Source: Leuctra nigra (lineage: Eukaryota; Arthropoda; Insecta; Plecoptera; Leuctridae). Taken from it: a stretch of DNA of 64,000 nucleotides. Location: the NCBI GenBank assembly GCA_934045905.1, contig OW203770.1, positions 806,001 to 870,000 of the forward strand, read 5' to 3'. This document shows positions 43,456 through 54,995 of the stretch, piece by piece (the stretch's first letter is position 1; every line of letters starts with the position of its first letter). The position numbers were made by a program, and so were the translations under genes. The notes beneath the pieces were generated by a model. The model made no database searches. It was given only the letters and a program-made list of their open reading frames with translations, and was not told the DNA's origin.

Positions 43456-45540
43456 TTTTATTAACGATGACATAATGTCAATTGTTCTTGGACGCTTAAA
43501 AATGGGAAATTTTACCATGTTTTGGCCTCTCATGACCTTTGTATGACCTTTTAAATGGTCATATTTATTTTAATTTGTTGTACTAATCATAAGCTCTCAT
43601 TTGATATGCTACTCGACTAGGTCGATATAATTTGATAATTTGAAAATGACAACAATGAGTTTAATCAAAATTTTGAAATTTGGCCCAACCACCCTAATCA
43701 AAAGTTGGAGAACTTTTGATATGTTTTAGCCAGCATTGTTCTGTATCGTTTCACACCAAAACACCTTTAGTTATAAGTACCTAGTGGCTAGGAAATTGGT
43801 ATAATCTTAGATTTTGCACTCAAAATAAAAATTGCCCTTATAAACTATATGACAGATTCATTAGCCCATTCATGTTCAAAGAACAATTTTGGATAACTTT
43901 TAATATGTTATAATCAGATTCATATCGGATCGATTAATATAAAAAAGTTTGTTATGATCTTTATTAGGGACGAAGATACCGCATTTTCCTGGAATACTTA
44001 AAAAATGTGATTTTGACTACTTTTTGACCCCTTTTGACCTCTGTATCAACTTTACAATGGTGATATATATTTTTAATAATTGTTCTAAAGATAAGCTTTC
44101 ATTTGATATGCTACTCGACTAGGTTGATATGATTTGATTATTTGATAATGACAACAATGACTTTTTGACAAATTTGGCATTTTGGCCCACCCACCCTAAT
44201 CTAATTTCAGAGAACTTTTCATACGTTACAGAGGTGCGGGTTAGGCCCCTTTTTGCAGCTTAGACTCTGGACTATTGACCGTGTATGCGGCCATGGCATC
44301 TACTGACTGAGGTGATGACTTAACTCGGAAGGTCGCACAATAATTGCTCTAAACTGAAAACTGTTGGTCCCAGGAAAATTTTGTAAAATGCATATTGTTC
44401 ACAATGAAATTGCCTACTATTTTTTATTCTACATATTTTAGTCTAAGTCCACGCGTTTCGTAATAAATTGAGAGCAAAAAAACACAGAAACGTGATTGGT
44501 CAATTCCAACAATGAAAAAATAAAATGTCGTTCACGGCGTATTTTTTTTTCAAGTCTCCACATTTGATTTAGATTTAGTGAATTATTTCATAATTTTTCA
44601 ACCTTTCCTCTACCAACAATTAAATAATTTGTAAAATTTACTTTTTCCGCCCTATTTTCCAAGATGGCCACCAAAAAAATTGAAGGCACGTCAGGTAATA
44701 ATAAGAATGATGTAAATAATCGATAATTATGAAAAATTCAATTTCGGCACTCCAATCGAGCGGAATTACATTTGCTCCTGTACTATTACAGCAATTAACC
44801 AATCCAAGTAATGCTAGAAGATCCCAAAATTAATTATTTATCCCAAAACAGAAATGACTAATGCCATCTATATCCGGTTTGGAACTACGTACCATTCCGT
44901 GTGTTCCGGTGGTGACAAGAAATATCAATTTAGTTTCAATTCACACTTTTAAATAAACGGAATCAAAGTGCACCTATCTGTAATTAAATAGTAGTATTCT
45001 TGATATCAATACATTATATTAAAATGTACTTTGATAAAATAATTTTAAAGCAGAACGAAACAAATTTTACAAAACAAAAATGCAACAATCAAAAATTAGA
45101 TAACAGCCTTCTTAATGCAGTATAATTTTCGTTTTAAGAGGGCAGTGTTTTCGAGATGTCACACGGGTCAAGGTGTAAAATTGTCAACTTCACGCATGCG
45201 CAGGAATTTCTGTTTTGGTCTATAAGATGCCCTAGCTGACTGCAAATTGGTTCCAATAATATGAGGCTGACCGCATTTACCAGCCTCCTGTTTTTTTAAC
45301 AAAAGCGCCAAATCGTGTCTACCACGTATAGCCAACTGATAAAACAAAAAATTATATTCATTCTGTGACAGTTCACGGACAGAAAGTGACCTTCAAAGAT
45401 ATTGAACTGTCAACAGATCGTTTTCTACATGCGTGTGAAGTGCAAAATTGTCTTAGGTGACCGCAAATACCATCCACCACCCTACCAAAACCGCTTCTGT
45501 TGCAATTAGTGGTGGGTTATGCTGATTATTTCACTATAAT

Positions 45541-46185
45541 TACTGGACTATAACTTGACAGAAATAATTGGTTCCAATAGTTCCATCATAGAAATTATGG
45601 AATAATCAATAATTATCATAAATTAGTCAGTAAAAAGCTGTGACAAACGATTAGTATGCTTAGCTGGGACGAAAATGTACCTACACCTGTTGAACATTTA
45701 TCAAAGGTTGGGTTAGGAAAAATGTGTGGTGTGTAGGTAGGTACTTTACCTCTTCATTAATGTTGCACTAAACTAGGATTTAAAACGCAACAACAATTAG
45801 GTAGTTGATTTAATCAAATGATAAGATCTAAACATAAAGTTTTTATTAACTAATCTAAACAAAACGAGATAAAAAGAACCGACAGTACGTGGTCTCTCAG
45901 CGCGTACACTAAACAACAAACATGGCCGCGGCACTACTATGCGCACAATGGTGTGCTAATAACAGGTTGTTCGTGTTCAACGAGCGGGTCACGACTACCC
46001 CGAATCACCACGCCCCCTCCATTCCCATTGGCTGCGTTCGTCGTGCTGTTCAAGCGCGTAATTTCAAACTACGTTCAAAGGACTTGGAAGTTTGTTGAGC
46101 AGTCAGTCAGGTTAGGTTAGGTGTATTTCTACGGTATTTTCATCAATAGGTACTAGGTATTTCAGGACTTAAGAAAATACATACC
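45541..46185. other. upstream region of a zinc-finger gene
   Basis: No gene. GC content rises at 45895-46070 (AACATGGCCGCGGCACTACT; CCACGCCCCCTCCATTCCCA), which suits a promoter. About 65 bp here (45970-46036) recur inverted at 48775-48835. GGTTAGGTTAGG lies at 46110. Confidence 0.4.
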
Positions 46186-46218
46186 ATGAAATTCCTGGAC
46201 ATATATCAAGTGTGTGAG
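46186..46218 (+). CDS. possible first coding exon of zinc-finger gene
   Basis: ACCATGAAATTCCTGG has a fair start context and encodes MKFLDIYQVCE up to GAG|GTTAGT, a plausible donor. A CTGAG acceptor directly before ATG 46346 would join it in phase. Equally, translation may simply start at 46346. Confidence 0.3.
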
Positions 46219-46345
46219 GTTAGTGATCTTTTAGTAAACTATTAAATCAATCATTTGTCCAAGTACCTAATATAAATAACACTTTTTCTAGCTCTCTGTC
46301 ATTACATCTTAACTTTATAACCTGCAAACCTGCAAAGTTACTGAG

Positions 46346-46601
46346 ATGTCTCATGCCAAACCTGCCTCGCCGACAGTTTGCGATGTTTGTGGACATGTTT
46401 TTACACAAAAGAGTAATTATTATCGTCACATGAGAACAGTCCATAACACGAAATGTGATTTATCTATGATCGGAAACATCCACTGTCCAGTTTTTGGATG
46501 TTCTGCTAATTGTTCTACATATAATGTCCTCCGCAAACATCTGGCGGACGAACACGAGACACCTGTTGAAAATGAACTCATTGTCTTTGCAACAGAGCAA
46601 G
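46346..46601 (+). CDS. small C2H2 zinc-finger protein, exon with both fingers
   Basis: Starts MSHAKPASPT and encodes a clear C2H2 finger (VCDVCGHVFTQK, with H-x4-H) and a second, irregular finger (HCPVFGCSANC...H-x4-H) with four residues between its first cysteines. The exon ends GAGCAAG|GTAAGT, a strong donor, one base into a codon. The next exon is 46867-47333. Two adjacent fingers are enough for DNA or RNA binding; the long finger-poor C-terminus is not recognisable. I cannot name the gene. Confidence 0.75.
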
Positions 46602-46866
46602 GTAAGTCCCTAAACCTACCTTCTGTTCTTAGAGACTGAGTTGTTATGGAAAACTTCCAGTGGAGTCTCGGTGAAGTGATGAGTGAATAGGAAAATATCC
46701 GTCTACTACACCGCGCGGATATAAACCCGCAGTCTCTAATTTTTCCACCGAGAGCTCTATGTTCTGATTTCTGTCCGGCCAGGAAGCTGCGTTGATATAC
46801 ATATACATGCTTGTGCAAAGAAATCGTTCACTGCGGAGACGTATTCTACTCTTCGTCAAAGTCAAG

Positions 46867-47333
46867 TCTCGGAAGAGAAAGAAGAAGAAGAGATTTCAAG
46901 TGTTATGTTTTCAGCAACATCTCACAATGTTGTAAATGCAAACACTATTGCTAAGAGCAATGCTCTTGTTCAGAAAGTTGATCTTCTTCGAGGCTATCTT
47001 ACTGATAGAAATATCAGTGAGGAACTGAATGTAAAGCTACATAGATGGATGGACAAGTGTATTGCTGTATTGCAAGACAGTTCATCAAATGAAGTGAATC
47101 CTGAATCTATGAAGCTAAACTTCCCAGAGGTAAGAAATACACTTGAACCAGCCAACAAAAAAGCTGAACATCAGAGACGTTTTGTGTCGACGAAACGAAA
47201 ACGGCACAGTAACACATTGTCGATGTCAAAGCCAACCACTTTGCAAAAAGATAACATAAGTACAGGGCTTTTGCTTGATCCATCTCAGTCAATAGTTAAC
47301 ATTCATACTGATGATGATCACACCTATTTTTAA
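46867..47333 (+). CDS. zinc-finger protein, last exon
   Basis: Joined to the finger exon by the acceptor CTACTCTTCGTCAAAGTCAAG before 46867; phase then runs through an acidic SEEKEEEEISSV segment into the long frame containing MFSATSHNVV, to the stop TAA at 47331-47333. The 150 or so residues are mostly helical and polar (LRGYLTDRNISEELN), then basic (VSTKRKRHSN), and end VNIHTDDDHTYF. The basic patch could be a nuclear signal. AATAAA overlaps the stop codon. The final codons and the 3' UTR are the source of the tandem repeats downstream. Confidence 0.7.
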
Positions 47334-48525
47334 ATAAAAATATTTAACATAGTACCTACCTATTGTTTTCTGATAAATTTTTTAAACTAAGCGCATAAAA
47401 CTTCTGTATTTTCGTAATGTCTGGTGTTTTGTTTGTTGTTGAGCGAGTGACTCCTTTTGGCACGGACTCTGTTTTTTTTCTGTTACTGACGATATACAAA
47501 TCACAGTTTTTCTTCGATCGAGCTGAAATTTTGCACACATGTACGGACCATTTCTGGGCGCTGCAGACCCTAATTTTTTTGAAATTCACTGATTGTTTCA
47601 AATTTAAAAAAAAAATATCTTTCGATGGGTATGTTTGATCAATTTGAAATTTTGACAAGTCATTACGACCAACATTGTCCCAAAAGTCCCATTAACAAGG
47701 AATCGTTCAATCATTAAGGTTCAATCGATCAACTTAAAACTTTGCATGGTTATTGGGACCAATATTTTAGAAATTGTTGGAGATTTTCATACAAGTCTGT
47801 GACGAAATTCTAGAAATTATTATTGGCTTTTAAGGACATTTTCGATAGACAGAATTTTGGTTCAAGGTGTTGCGCGTATCCGTGCTCGCTCATCGACGCT
47901 TTACAAAAAGCGTTTACCTAGTTAACATTCACACCGATGAGGATCACACCTATTTCAGCAATTTTAAATACAAATATTTGACTATTGTTTTCTGATAGAA
48001 TTTTGAAACTGAGCGCATAACACTTCTGTATTTTTGTAATTTCTGGTGTTTTGTTTGGTGTTAAAAATAACATTCACACCGATGAGGATCACACCTATTC
48101 GGCTATTTCAGCCATTTTAAATTATGAGTTATGACATATTGTTTTCTGATACGATTTTGAAACTGAGCGCATAACACTTCTGTATTTTTGTAATTTCTGG
48201 TGTTTTGTTTGGTGTTAAAATAACATTCACACCAATGAGGATCACACCTATTCGGCTTTTTCAGTCATTTTAAATTATGAGTTATGACATATTGTTTTCT
48301 GATACGATTTTGAAACTGAGCGCATAACACTTCTGTATTTTTGTAATTTCTGGTGTTTTGTTTGGTGTTAAAATAGCATTCACACCGATGAGGATCACAC
48401 CTATTCGGCTATTTCAGCCATTTTAAATTATGAGTTATGACATATTGTTTTCTGATACGATTTTGAAACTGAGCGCATAACACTTCTCTATTTTTGTAAT
48501 TTCTGGTGTTTTGTTTGTTGATAAA
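47295..48525 (+). repeat. 150-bp tandem repeats from the gene's 3' end
   Basis: The last codons and 3' UTR of the zinc-finger gene (47295-47438) are followed, after one family A insertion, by copies starting about 47922, 48067, 48220 and 48373. Each has a variant of AACATTCACACCGATGAGGA and ends near TGGTGTTTTGTTTG. The four distal copies are more alike than any is to the first, so they spread after the first duplication. The coding frame (VNIHTDEDHTY) is partly kept but has no start. Confidence 0.9.
47439..47921 (+). repeat. family A repeat inserted in the tandem array
   Basis: Starts TTGAGCGAGTGACTCC and ends GCGTTTACCTAG, followed by T. It sits exactly between the first and second tandem units, and no target-site duplication is visible, which helps define the ends of family A. 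Non-coding, 483 bp. Confidence 0.85.
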
Positions 48526-48905
48526 TTATCATTATCTTTGTTGTTCCTAAACTTCGATTTTGATATTACAATGTTATGTCAGTTTGTGAAATAAATCCCT
48601 ATAACATTTCATTTTATATTACTTTAACTACCTGGCTATTACATTTCAACTTTACATTTCATCATTCTAAATTTCAAAACTTTTTCATTTAGTTTCTATC
48701 ATTTTTTAGCATTTTAAACAAAAGAGCCATAAGGTATGGCATCTTGCTTTTAAACAACGCGCCATAACGAATAGTCAATGGGAATGAAGGGGGCGTGGTG
48801 ATTCAGGGTAGCCTGGACCCGCTCGTGTGTGAACGGTAAAAGCGGTGCCTAGTAACTCGGCATTTTGCACGTGTTCGGCGGGTTGCGAACTTTTTGGCTC
48901 AATAA
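48526..48905. other. region with inverted copy of gene upstream sequence
   Basis: No gene. 48775-48835 is the reverse complement of 45970-46036 (CAATGGGAATGAAGGGGGCG against CGCCCCCTCCATTCCCATTG), so the zinc-finger gene and its tandem repeats are bracketed by inverted repeats. Confidence 0.6.
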
Positions 48906-48948
48906 ATTTTTCACCGAACATGATTATATGAAAATTGAAATAAACGAA

Positions 48949-48952
48949 TAAC

Positions 48953-49003
<51 letters not shown>
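48949..49003. repeat. (AAT)n microsatellite
   Basis: About 18 uninterrupted AAT units. It probably derives from a LINE tail. Confidence 0.95.
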
Positions 49004-49007
<4 letters not shown>

Positions 49008-49137
49008 GAAATTATTAAAAAGATAAAAGAAAGAAGATCCCGACTTGTCGAGATAGTGATCTCAGACTTGCGGATAATATGCAGAAAGCAGTAATTCTTG
49101 GTTCTCTCCAGCTCCTTAGAGATCATACTCAGATCAT

Positions 49138-49710
49138 ATTCAGAAAGCAAATAGCAAAGCTTACGGCAAACTACGAACAATGCAAAGATTTAAACAAATT
49201 CTGACAAGATCAACAAAAAGCAAGCTTGTTGAGGCACTTATAATATCTAATTTGAATTACTGTGACATCGTTTACGGACCGTGTATTTCGAAGAAAGATG
49301 TAGGTCGTATTCAAAAAGTCCAGAATTCTTGTGCTAGGTTTGTATTCAATATTAAGAGAAGACACCATATAAGTCCCTACATTCAAAAACTTCATTGGCT
49401 AAAGATGGAAGCGAGAAGAAGCCTACATTTAACATGCGCAACGCACAAGATATTGAGAACGGGAGAGCCAAAATATTTAAATGATAAGTTGAGAAAGCGT
49501 CGTGATATTCACCTACGAGACACGCGGTCCAAAGATAAGCTAGACTTTGGAACTCATCGAAGTAAAAAATTCAAGAACTGTTTTTCCTATTCAGCCTCAG
49601 TAGCATACAACACAACAACAACAGAAGAGCAGACCCTAAGTTTAAAAGCTTTCAAGACGCTCGTTAAGGATAAACTCGCTATCATTCAAGAAAGAGAATT
49701 CGTGAAGTAA
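49138..49710 (+). pseudogene. LINE reverse transcriptase, C-terminal part
   Basis: Frame open from about 49138 (HIQKANSKAYGKLRTMQRF), upstream of the first ATG, to the stop at 49710. It matches the thumb and tail of Jockey/CR1-type RTs: SKAYGKLRTMQRF, NLNYCDIVYGPC, RIQKVQNSCARFVF and LHWLKMEARR. Endonuclease and RT core are missing. Upstream, AGATCATACTCAGATCATATTCAG is a short duplication that breaks the frame. The 3' UTR and (ATT)n tail follow to about 50011, and a second copy of this 3' UTR is at 3390-3700. Confidence 0.85.
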
Positions 49711-50011
49711 TGATATTGGAAGACGAGAATCAAGATTACATCCTGCTGAGAATGTTTTTTCAGTGGTTTTCCCTCAGCTAAAAAGCAAATGCTTGGATGT
49801 TCTTCCAATATTACCACTGATATTGAAGCACAATTTTAATGACTATTATGAATTAAGAAGAAGTAGGTAAATGGTGAAGATGTGAAGCAGCTGAAGAGAA
49901 GAGATGGATGTATGGAAGATCAACGACTCGATTGTTGAATACAGACCAATTATGTACCTATTTTATGTGCTCAATAAATTACATTATTATTATTATTATT
50001 ATTATTATTAC

Positions 50012-50215
50012 ATGGGGAGGTTTAGGTTTTAAATAACATCGGCGTAAAATCTAAAAGGCAGCCTTGTCGCTTACCGCCACGGTTGTGGGGCGCGGCACGG
50101 TCGAGAGGGAACTCAGTTCTCTATGTGGCGGGATGAAACGGTACACAGAGAACTTAGTTCGCATTAAAAAAAAAAAAGAAAAAAAAAAAAAAAAAATAAT
50201 AATAATAATAATAAC
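50012..50215 (+). repeat. possible retroposed sequence with poly(A)
   Basis: A 150-bp stretch with higher GC (ACCGCCACGGTTGTGGGGCG) ends in an A-rich run (50166-50200) and an ATA/AAT tail. It could be a SINE-like retroposon; I see no clear tRNA A and B boxes. Confidence 0.3.
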
Positions 50216-51002
50216 CCAACAAAAAGCATTCGTTTTAACATGAAAAATTGTTTCGTAAGTGGGTGTAACTTTGATAGGATGTTCACATGATCAGTCTGAT
50301 TGTAAATATTAGAAGCATTTTTTCATTTTCGCTTCTTGCATTGTTAATTAGGCACCGGTTGATTATTTTTTTTTTACATTTTTATGAGATTTCGGATACG
50401 ATTGGAGACTGTAAGCCTGTAATCCAGTATGTATACAAATTCTGTTTGTAACCAATCTTCTACCGAGATGGCGACTTCCAAAAGTATTGTTTTCTTATTT
50501 TCAAATTCTTAGATCCAATTTTCGTATGCCTATTATTTTCATAATTTTATTTTTAAGCCATTGCTTTTTGGAATAGGGTCCCGCCCCCTCTCCTGGCCCG
50601 GGTTTTGAGGTTGGCACCACGACTTTTCATATTACATGAACATTAATTTCTTACCTCAAAAAACCTAAAATATAAAAATTTTCATTGACAATTATCAACT
50701 TGTAATTCTTGACGGGAAATTGGAGCGGTGTGAAGTAATGTGTTGCCATTGCCACAATATAATACCGTGTATCCCGTTTTCCCGCCAAAATTTGCAAATT
50801 CATATTTATGAACGAAAGTTTTGTCAATAGGGGTTAAATAATAGTATGTTTTGACAATATTTTCTGTTGTTTTAAAAAAAAATGAACTCATTAAAAAATT
50901 AATGTTTATTTACAATCATAATATTTTTACAAATCGACAATTTCCGTTTGTTTAAAATCTATAATCTCCTGTCGCTCAACATAACTGTTATCAGCTATAG
51001 CA
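50216..51002. other. intergenic, no gene seen
   Basis: AT-rich. A short frame beginning MKNCFVSGCNFDR near 50242 looks like the start of a THAP domain but stops within five codons. Confidence 0.35.
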
Positions 51003-51150
51003 AAGCAGTGGTGACGGTTTGTTTCGATGAAAGTGCTGGTGGCCCTGATAAGGGCCGTTCGCGACGTTTCGAAGGATACACTTCCTTCAACTTCTTGAGA
51101 AACCGTCACCACTGCCCGATGATTCCGAAAACGTCCACGACATTATTACC
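51003..51150. mobile_element. hairpin element, second copy
   Basis: AGCAGTGGTGACGGTTTGTT (51004) faces AACCGTCACCACTGC (about 51098-51113), with CTGATAAGGGCC and GACGTTTCGAAGG between. ATTCCGAAAACGTCCACGAC flanks it, as at 35575. It is a shorter, less perfect copy of 35612-35767. Confidence 0.65.
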
Positions 51151-53289
51151 AGCTACTCTATTCGAACAAATAAGCGATACGTGATGGAGCCACTTCTGGC
51201 AGGAAACATTTTAGATGCACTTTATTATTTTGAAGTTCGTGTTTCCATAGGGCAGTGAAAAAGGGAAAACAATTGAAATTTAGATTTAGTTACAAGTTTA
51301 CTTTTTCAGCCATAACAAACAACTAAAGTAAATTTTATATAATTTATTTACATAATTAATATCCCCGGATATCCTCCATTATGGATAGTACCAAAGAATC
51401 CACCAGAGGTCAGTCGTGTTCCTTATTTTCTCGAATATAATAGACGAAAGACCATGAATATTTCATCACAAAGGACGTGAAGAAATGTTTAAAGCATAGT
51501 TGGAAGCAGCGGTCGAATTGGGGGGGAGGGGGGGGATATATTGATAGTTCCATCCCCCCAGGGTTAATTTGTCTACTTCACCATCCCCCCTACCCCACGA
51601 AAGATTTAAAAGCAGCCCTACTTCAAAATAATACCATCCCCAGAGAATTTTATAATTAATTTCTTATTGTAATTTTTATTCGCTAATCTATGAGATTATT
51701 ATTGATGAAATAATATTACCATTGTTTTTCATTAAAATTTTATTAAATACAAATTTACAATTAAAATATTTTTTCTTTTAAATCTTTAGTTCCTAAACAA
51801 TTATTGAAAAAAATATAATAAAAATGAATACTTATTTTCCAAATGTGTAAGTACTTAACACATGGAGTATAGAACTGTGTGGCTCTTGATTATGCAACAG
51901 GTGATATTATACTGTACCGTGTTTAACGTCGCACTGTCCTGCAACAAGACTACTAGCACGGGATGATTATGATGATGAAGAATAGGTGAGGAGGCGGTGT
52001 GGCCTATTGGTATGTTACAATCATCATCAGACATCACGGATGCAAAACCATCTAACTGCCAAGGCGTCTAAAGTAGAAAGAATCATAGGTTCAGTTGACA
52101 AACAAATATAAACGACGGATTAGATCAGATATTCTGTCTTGACAACAAAAATATTCATAACCCATGAGATGGAGCCTCATTATGTGGATGTTATTCCTAC
52201 TCTGGAAAAGAGCATTATGCTATTCAATAGAATAAATAAAATATAAATATATTCAATATAATTTATGCTATTTATTTCTTGCACTTATGTTTTTATATGT
52301 GTATTTTCTGTTTACTTATGTGTACAACAAAATAAAGAATATTGAAAAAAAATCAATGTTTATCACAGGAAATGTTGGCTGTATTCACCAAACCTTCTAA
52401 CTTTAAAGCAACCCTTAATTTTGTTTTCTTAATTTTGGTACTGGTTTCTAAATGTACATCATGGCCTTAAAGTTTGTTTTTAAATTGTGCAAGGTATTAA
52501 ATTGAAACGGATATTTGGAAAAATATGAACACGTGTACCAAGTTATAACGTTTTCAAAATTGTACAATGTATTAAATTTGAACAAAATGTGAACAAGTGT
52601 TTATATTTTAATATAAATGTGATAATGACAAAAAAATCTCTGTTGAAAATCCCAACTGTATTCTCTCTATTGCTGCATGAAATACAAGTTAGGCACTGAT
52701 AAGAAGAATGTGGGTAAAATAACAGTTAAACTCCCCTTTGTAGGTAATTTGCTTCTTTGATTCAGTATTGAACACAAATATTTATCGATTATCATTGCTG
52801 GGACGGTGCTAGGGGGAGGGGGGGGGGGCGCAACCACCCCTAACTCTTCATGAAGGAGGATGAAGCAGATGAAATAATACACATTATTCATTGACAGAAA
52901 CTCCTTGTGTTTATTATTACTATTCATCATACAAAACACATACAAGGTATAATCATATTCCCAATCAGACAGCCCCAATGTGTCCTGAACATGGTACATA
53001 CGAGTACCTAATATTAATAAGTATATAATTAAAATACAAAAATTCAGTTCAACAAAAATACTGGGATAAAAAACCAACCAAATCCAGTTACTTGGAAGGT
53101 TGATATCTTCACAGGAGTAGTGAATACAAGATGTAGCAGTTGATGTATTGATTTAAAAAAATGACTTATTGGGGAAAATTAAACGAATTATAAGAAAATG
53201 TATCAAAAGTAAGTACATTTTAACCAGAGTAAAGGGTTGAGCTTACACAAGTAATATTGCAACCGTCACACAGCAGGTTGTTGCTTGGC
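51151..53289. other. intergenic, no gene seen
   Basis: About 2.1 kb of AT-rich sequence with G-runs at 51520-51535 and 52814-52828. No exon-like ORF with splice sites was found. The left part of the protease 3' UTR may reach in from 53289. Confidence 0.4.
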
Positions 53290-53616
53290 TCATGGCTTGT
53301 CAATGAGTCGCCTCAGCCAGCTGCTGTGTGACGTCAGAGATGTGAATGAATACAGTCTATTTAGAAGACAACCATCAGTGTCAGTGTAAGCCAGTCGAGC
53401 TCTCCTCACGCCGAGCAGATAGAAGTTGTCGCCACGCTGCATCAACAGTCCTGCGCCGTAGACGTCCCAGCAAGTGTTGTTGCCAGTTATCTTGGCGCAG
53501 ATGTCGTCTGATGATACGTAGCGACGTCTCTCCTCCCCGGCCTCTCTCCTACACTGCTCATGAGACAAGATGGCGGCTGGCTGAGTGAGCAACACGCCGT
53601 CTCTATGACCATAAGT
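53290..53616 (-). CDS. serine-protease homologue, last exon
   Basis: C-terminal 108 residues of a chymotrypsin-fold protein. Acceptor GTTTGTGTTGCAG before 53616; phase 0 with the preceding exon (54403-54683). The region that normally reads C-x-G-D-S-G-G-P reads CWDVYGAGLL, so the active Ser is replaced by Tyr (Asp by Val next to it). Further on, FYLLGVRRAR stands where active enzymes have the substrate-pocket strand. Four cysteines are kept (HEQC, DDIC, NTC, DGC), suiting an extracellular disulphide-bonded fold. The stop follows LRRLIDKP. Such inactive homologues act as cofactors or modulators in clotting, melanisation and Toll cascades; the role here is inferred from the family. Confidence 0.8.
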   Translation of the reverse strand, partial: TYGHRDGVLLTQPAAILSHEQCRREAGEERRRYVSSDDICAKITGNNTCWDVYGAGLLMQRGDNFYLLGVRRARLAYTDTDGCLLNRLYSFTSLTSHSSWLRRLIDKP

Positions 53617-53723
53617 CTGCAACACAAACACAACACACACTCTGTAGTGGAAACAACACAGTCACTGGCAGGCGATCAAGGTGCCGTGCATTCACATGAT
53701 GTATTTAAATAAGAATTGAAATA

Positions 53724-54353
53724 CTAGGAAAACGCTCTGTGTAACGCGTTGATGAGCGAGCCTTCGCATTGTATGCGATTTGATATGCGTTTGCAGGTTT
53801 CTGCTCTATCAGATAGCACTGATATAATAGGTTGAAATTATTGGCATAAGTATATTTGCAAATATTTCAGAATTAAAGAATAAAGTGCCCTTAAAATAGC
53901 AATATTTTTTTAAGATAACGACATAATTAGTCTGAAAATTTGAAGAAGGAAAAAACTAAGCTGTTGGTCCCAATGACCATGTAAAGTTTTAATTGATCGG
54001 TCAAACGGTTCTAGTTGAAATGTAAAAAAATACAATAAAATTGTTAAATTTTAACGAATAAGAGGTTTGGCTGAAACTTTGTAAGATTGGGGACAATGTT
54101 GGTTGCAATGATTTTGCAAAATTTCAATTTGATCGGACCAACTAATCGAGAGTTAATTAATTAAAAATTTGAACGAATCACAGGATCCCGTTCAAAAACG
54201 ATACCACAGACCACTTAGATTACGTTAGTATGTGTGCAAAGTTTCAGATAGATTGGTTGTGCGGTTTGACCTGGGCAGTGCAGGCAAAAACCAAACCAAA
54301 CAAACAAAAAGCACACACAGAGAAGTGCCATAAGAGTGGTGACGCTCGCTCAA
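53724..54353 (-). repeat. family A repeat in protease intron
   Basis: Begins CTAGGAAAACGCTCTGTGTA and ends GTGGTGACGCTCGCTCAA. Lies in the intron between 53617 and 54402. Contains the usual GGACAATGTTGGTTGCAATG block. Confidence 0.8.
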
Positions 54354-54402
54354 TTAACTGTTCTCTTCTTCTCCAGACATGCGCATGCGCTGTTGTACTC
54401 AC

Positions 54403-54683
54403 AAGGACACGTTGGCTTGGTGTTGGCTGCAGGAGACCGGTCCAGTCCACGCATGCGCTGCTCACTGCCCGTGTGAATGTGAACGGCGCATGCGCAACAA
54501 GCACTGCGATGTCGTGGACTCTGCTGTCCCTATCGAACTGCTCGTGGACATGCACTGACGTCACGTTCCTCTCCTGTCTGTCGGACTCAGTGACGTCATA
54601 GTCTGCAAGATGTCCGCCAGCCACGAGTCTAAAGTCAGATGCTGCGCGCGCATTGCCGATGCTGTCTGTAACACTCCATGCAA
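54403..54683 (-). CDS. serine-protease homologue, middle exon
   Basis: Acceptor TTGTTTGTTTCAG before 54683, donor GTCCTT|GTGAGT. Two leading bases complete a Phe codon begun in exon 56498-56653, giving HVVTFAWSVTDS where active proteases have V-L-T-A-A-H-C. The catalytic His is therefore Trp and its partner Cys is Ser. The catalytic-Asp region is intact (VHDIAVLVAHAPF), as is the exposed loop cysteine (SSACVDW). The exon is unusually rich in CpG for this window. Ends in phase 0. The three exons form one frame from the start of the protease domain to the stop, but two of three triad residues are lost, so this is a homologue and not an enzyme. Confidence 0.8.
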
Positions 54684-54995
54684 CTGAAACAAACAAACAT
54701 GTCCTGGATGACGTCACTGCATGGTGAACACTAACAGGCGACATTTCTTGCAGTGGTTTCATGTTCCAGACATTATTGTGTTCCATCACATCAATGTCAT
54801 TTCATATTATTTCAAGTTGCAATTACATCAGATTATTTGTTATCAGAAGACGAGCTTGTTGAAGAAGTAAAACTCAAGAAGCCTGCAAATAACATGACGC
54901 TGTGTTTGCTGCTGATCTATAGACCTTGATATCAAAACCAAGTCGTGTAGAAACAGCAACTTCTCTTTCTCTCTTCATTTCAAGACATTGAGTTA

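Larger units (their letters stand above)
40301..45540. mobile_element. large nested foldback element, about 5.2 kb
   Basis: Outer inverted repeat: TAGTCCAGTAATT and CTCTAATTGCAACAGAAGCG on the left; the complements CGCTTCTGTTGCAATTAGTG and AATTACTGGACTA on the right (to about 45540). Next inside, GGTAGGGTGGTGGATGG (about 40907-40925) faces CCATCCACCACCCTACC (about 45470-45486). Main arms of about 1.5 kb (41520-42990 and 43185-44800) are reverse complements, with a partial third copy (43018-43135) in the loop and centre AAAATGACGATTATCCGTCA. No coding frame. A second, smaller hairpin occupies the left end. Confidence 0.85.

Noticed and set aside
50242..50300. Short MKNCFVSGCNFDR frame resembling the start of a THAP domain
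   Set aside because: It stops after about 17 codons, has no donor, and no continuation was found nearby.
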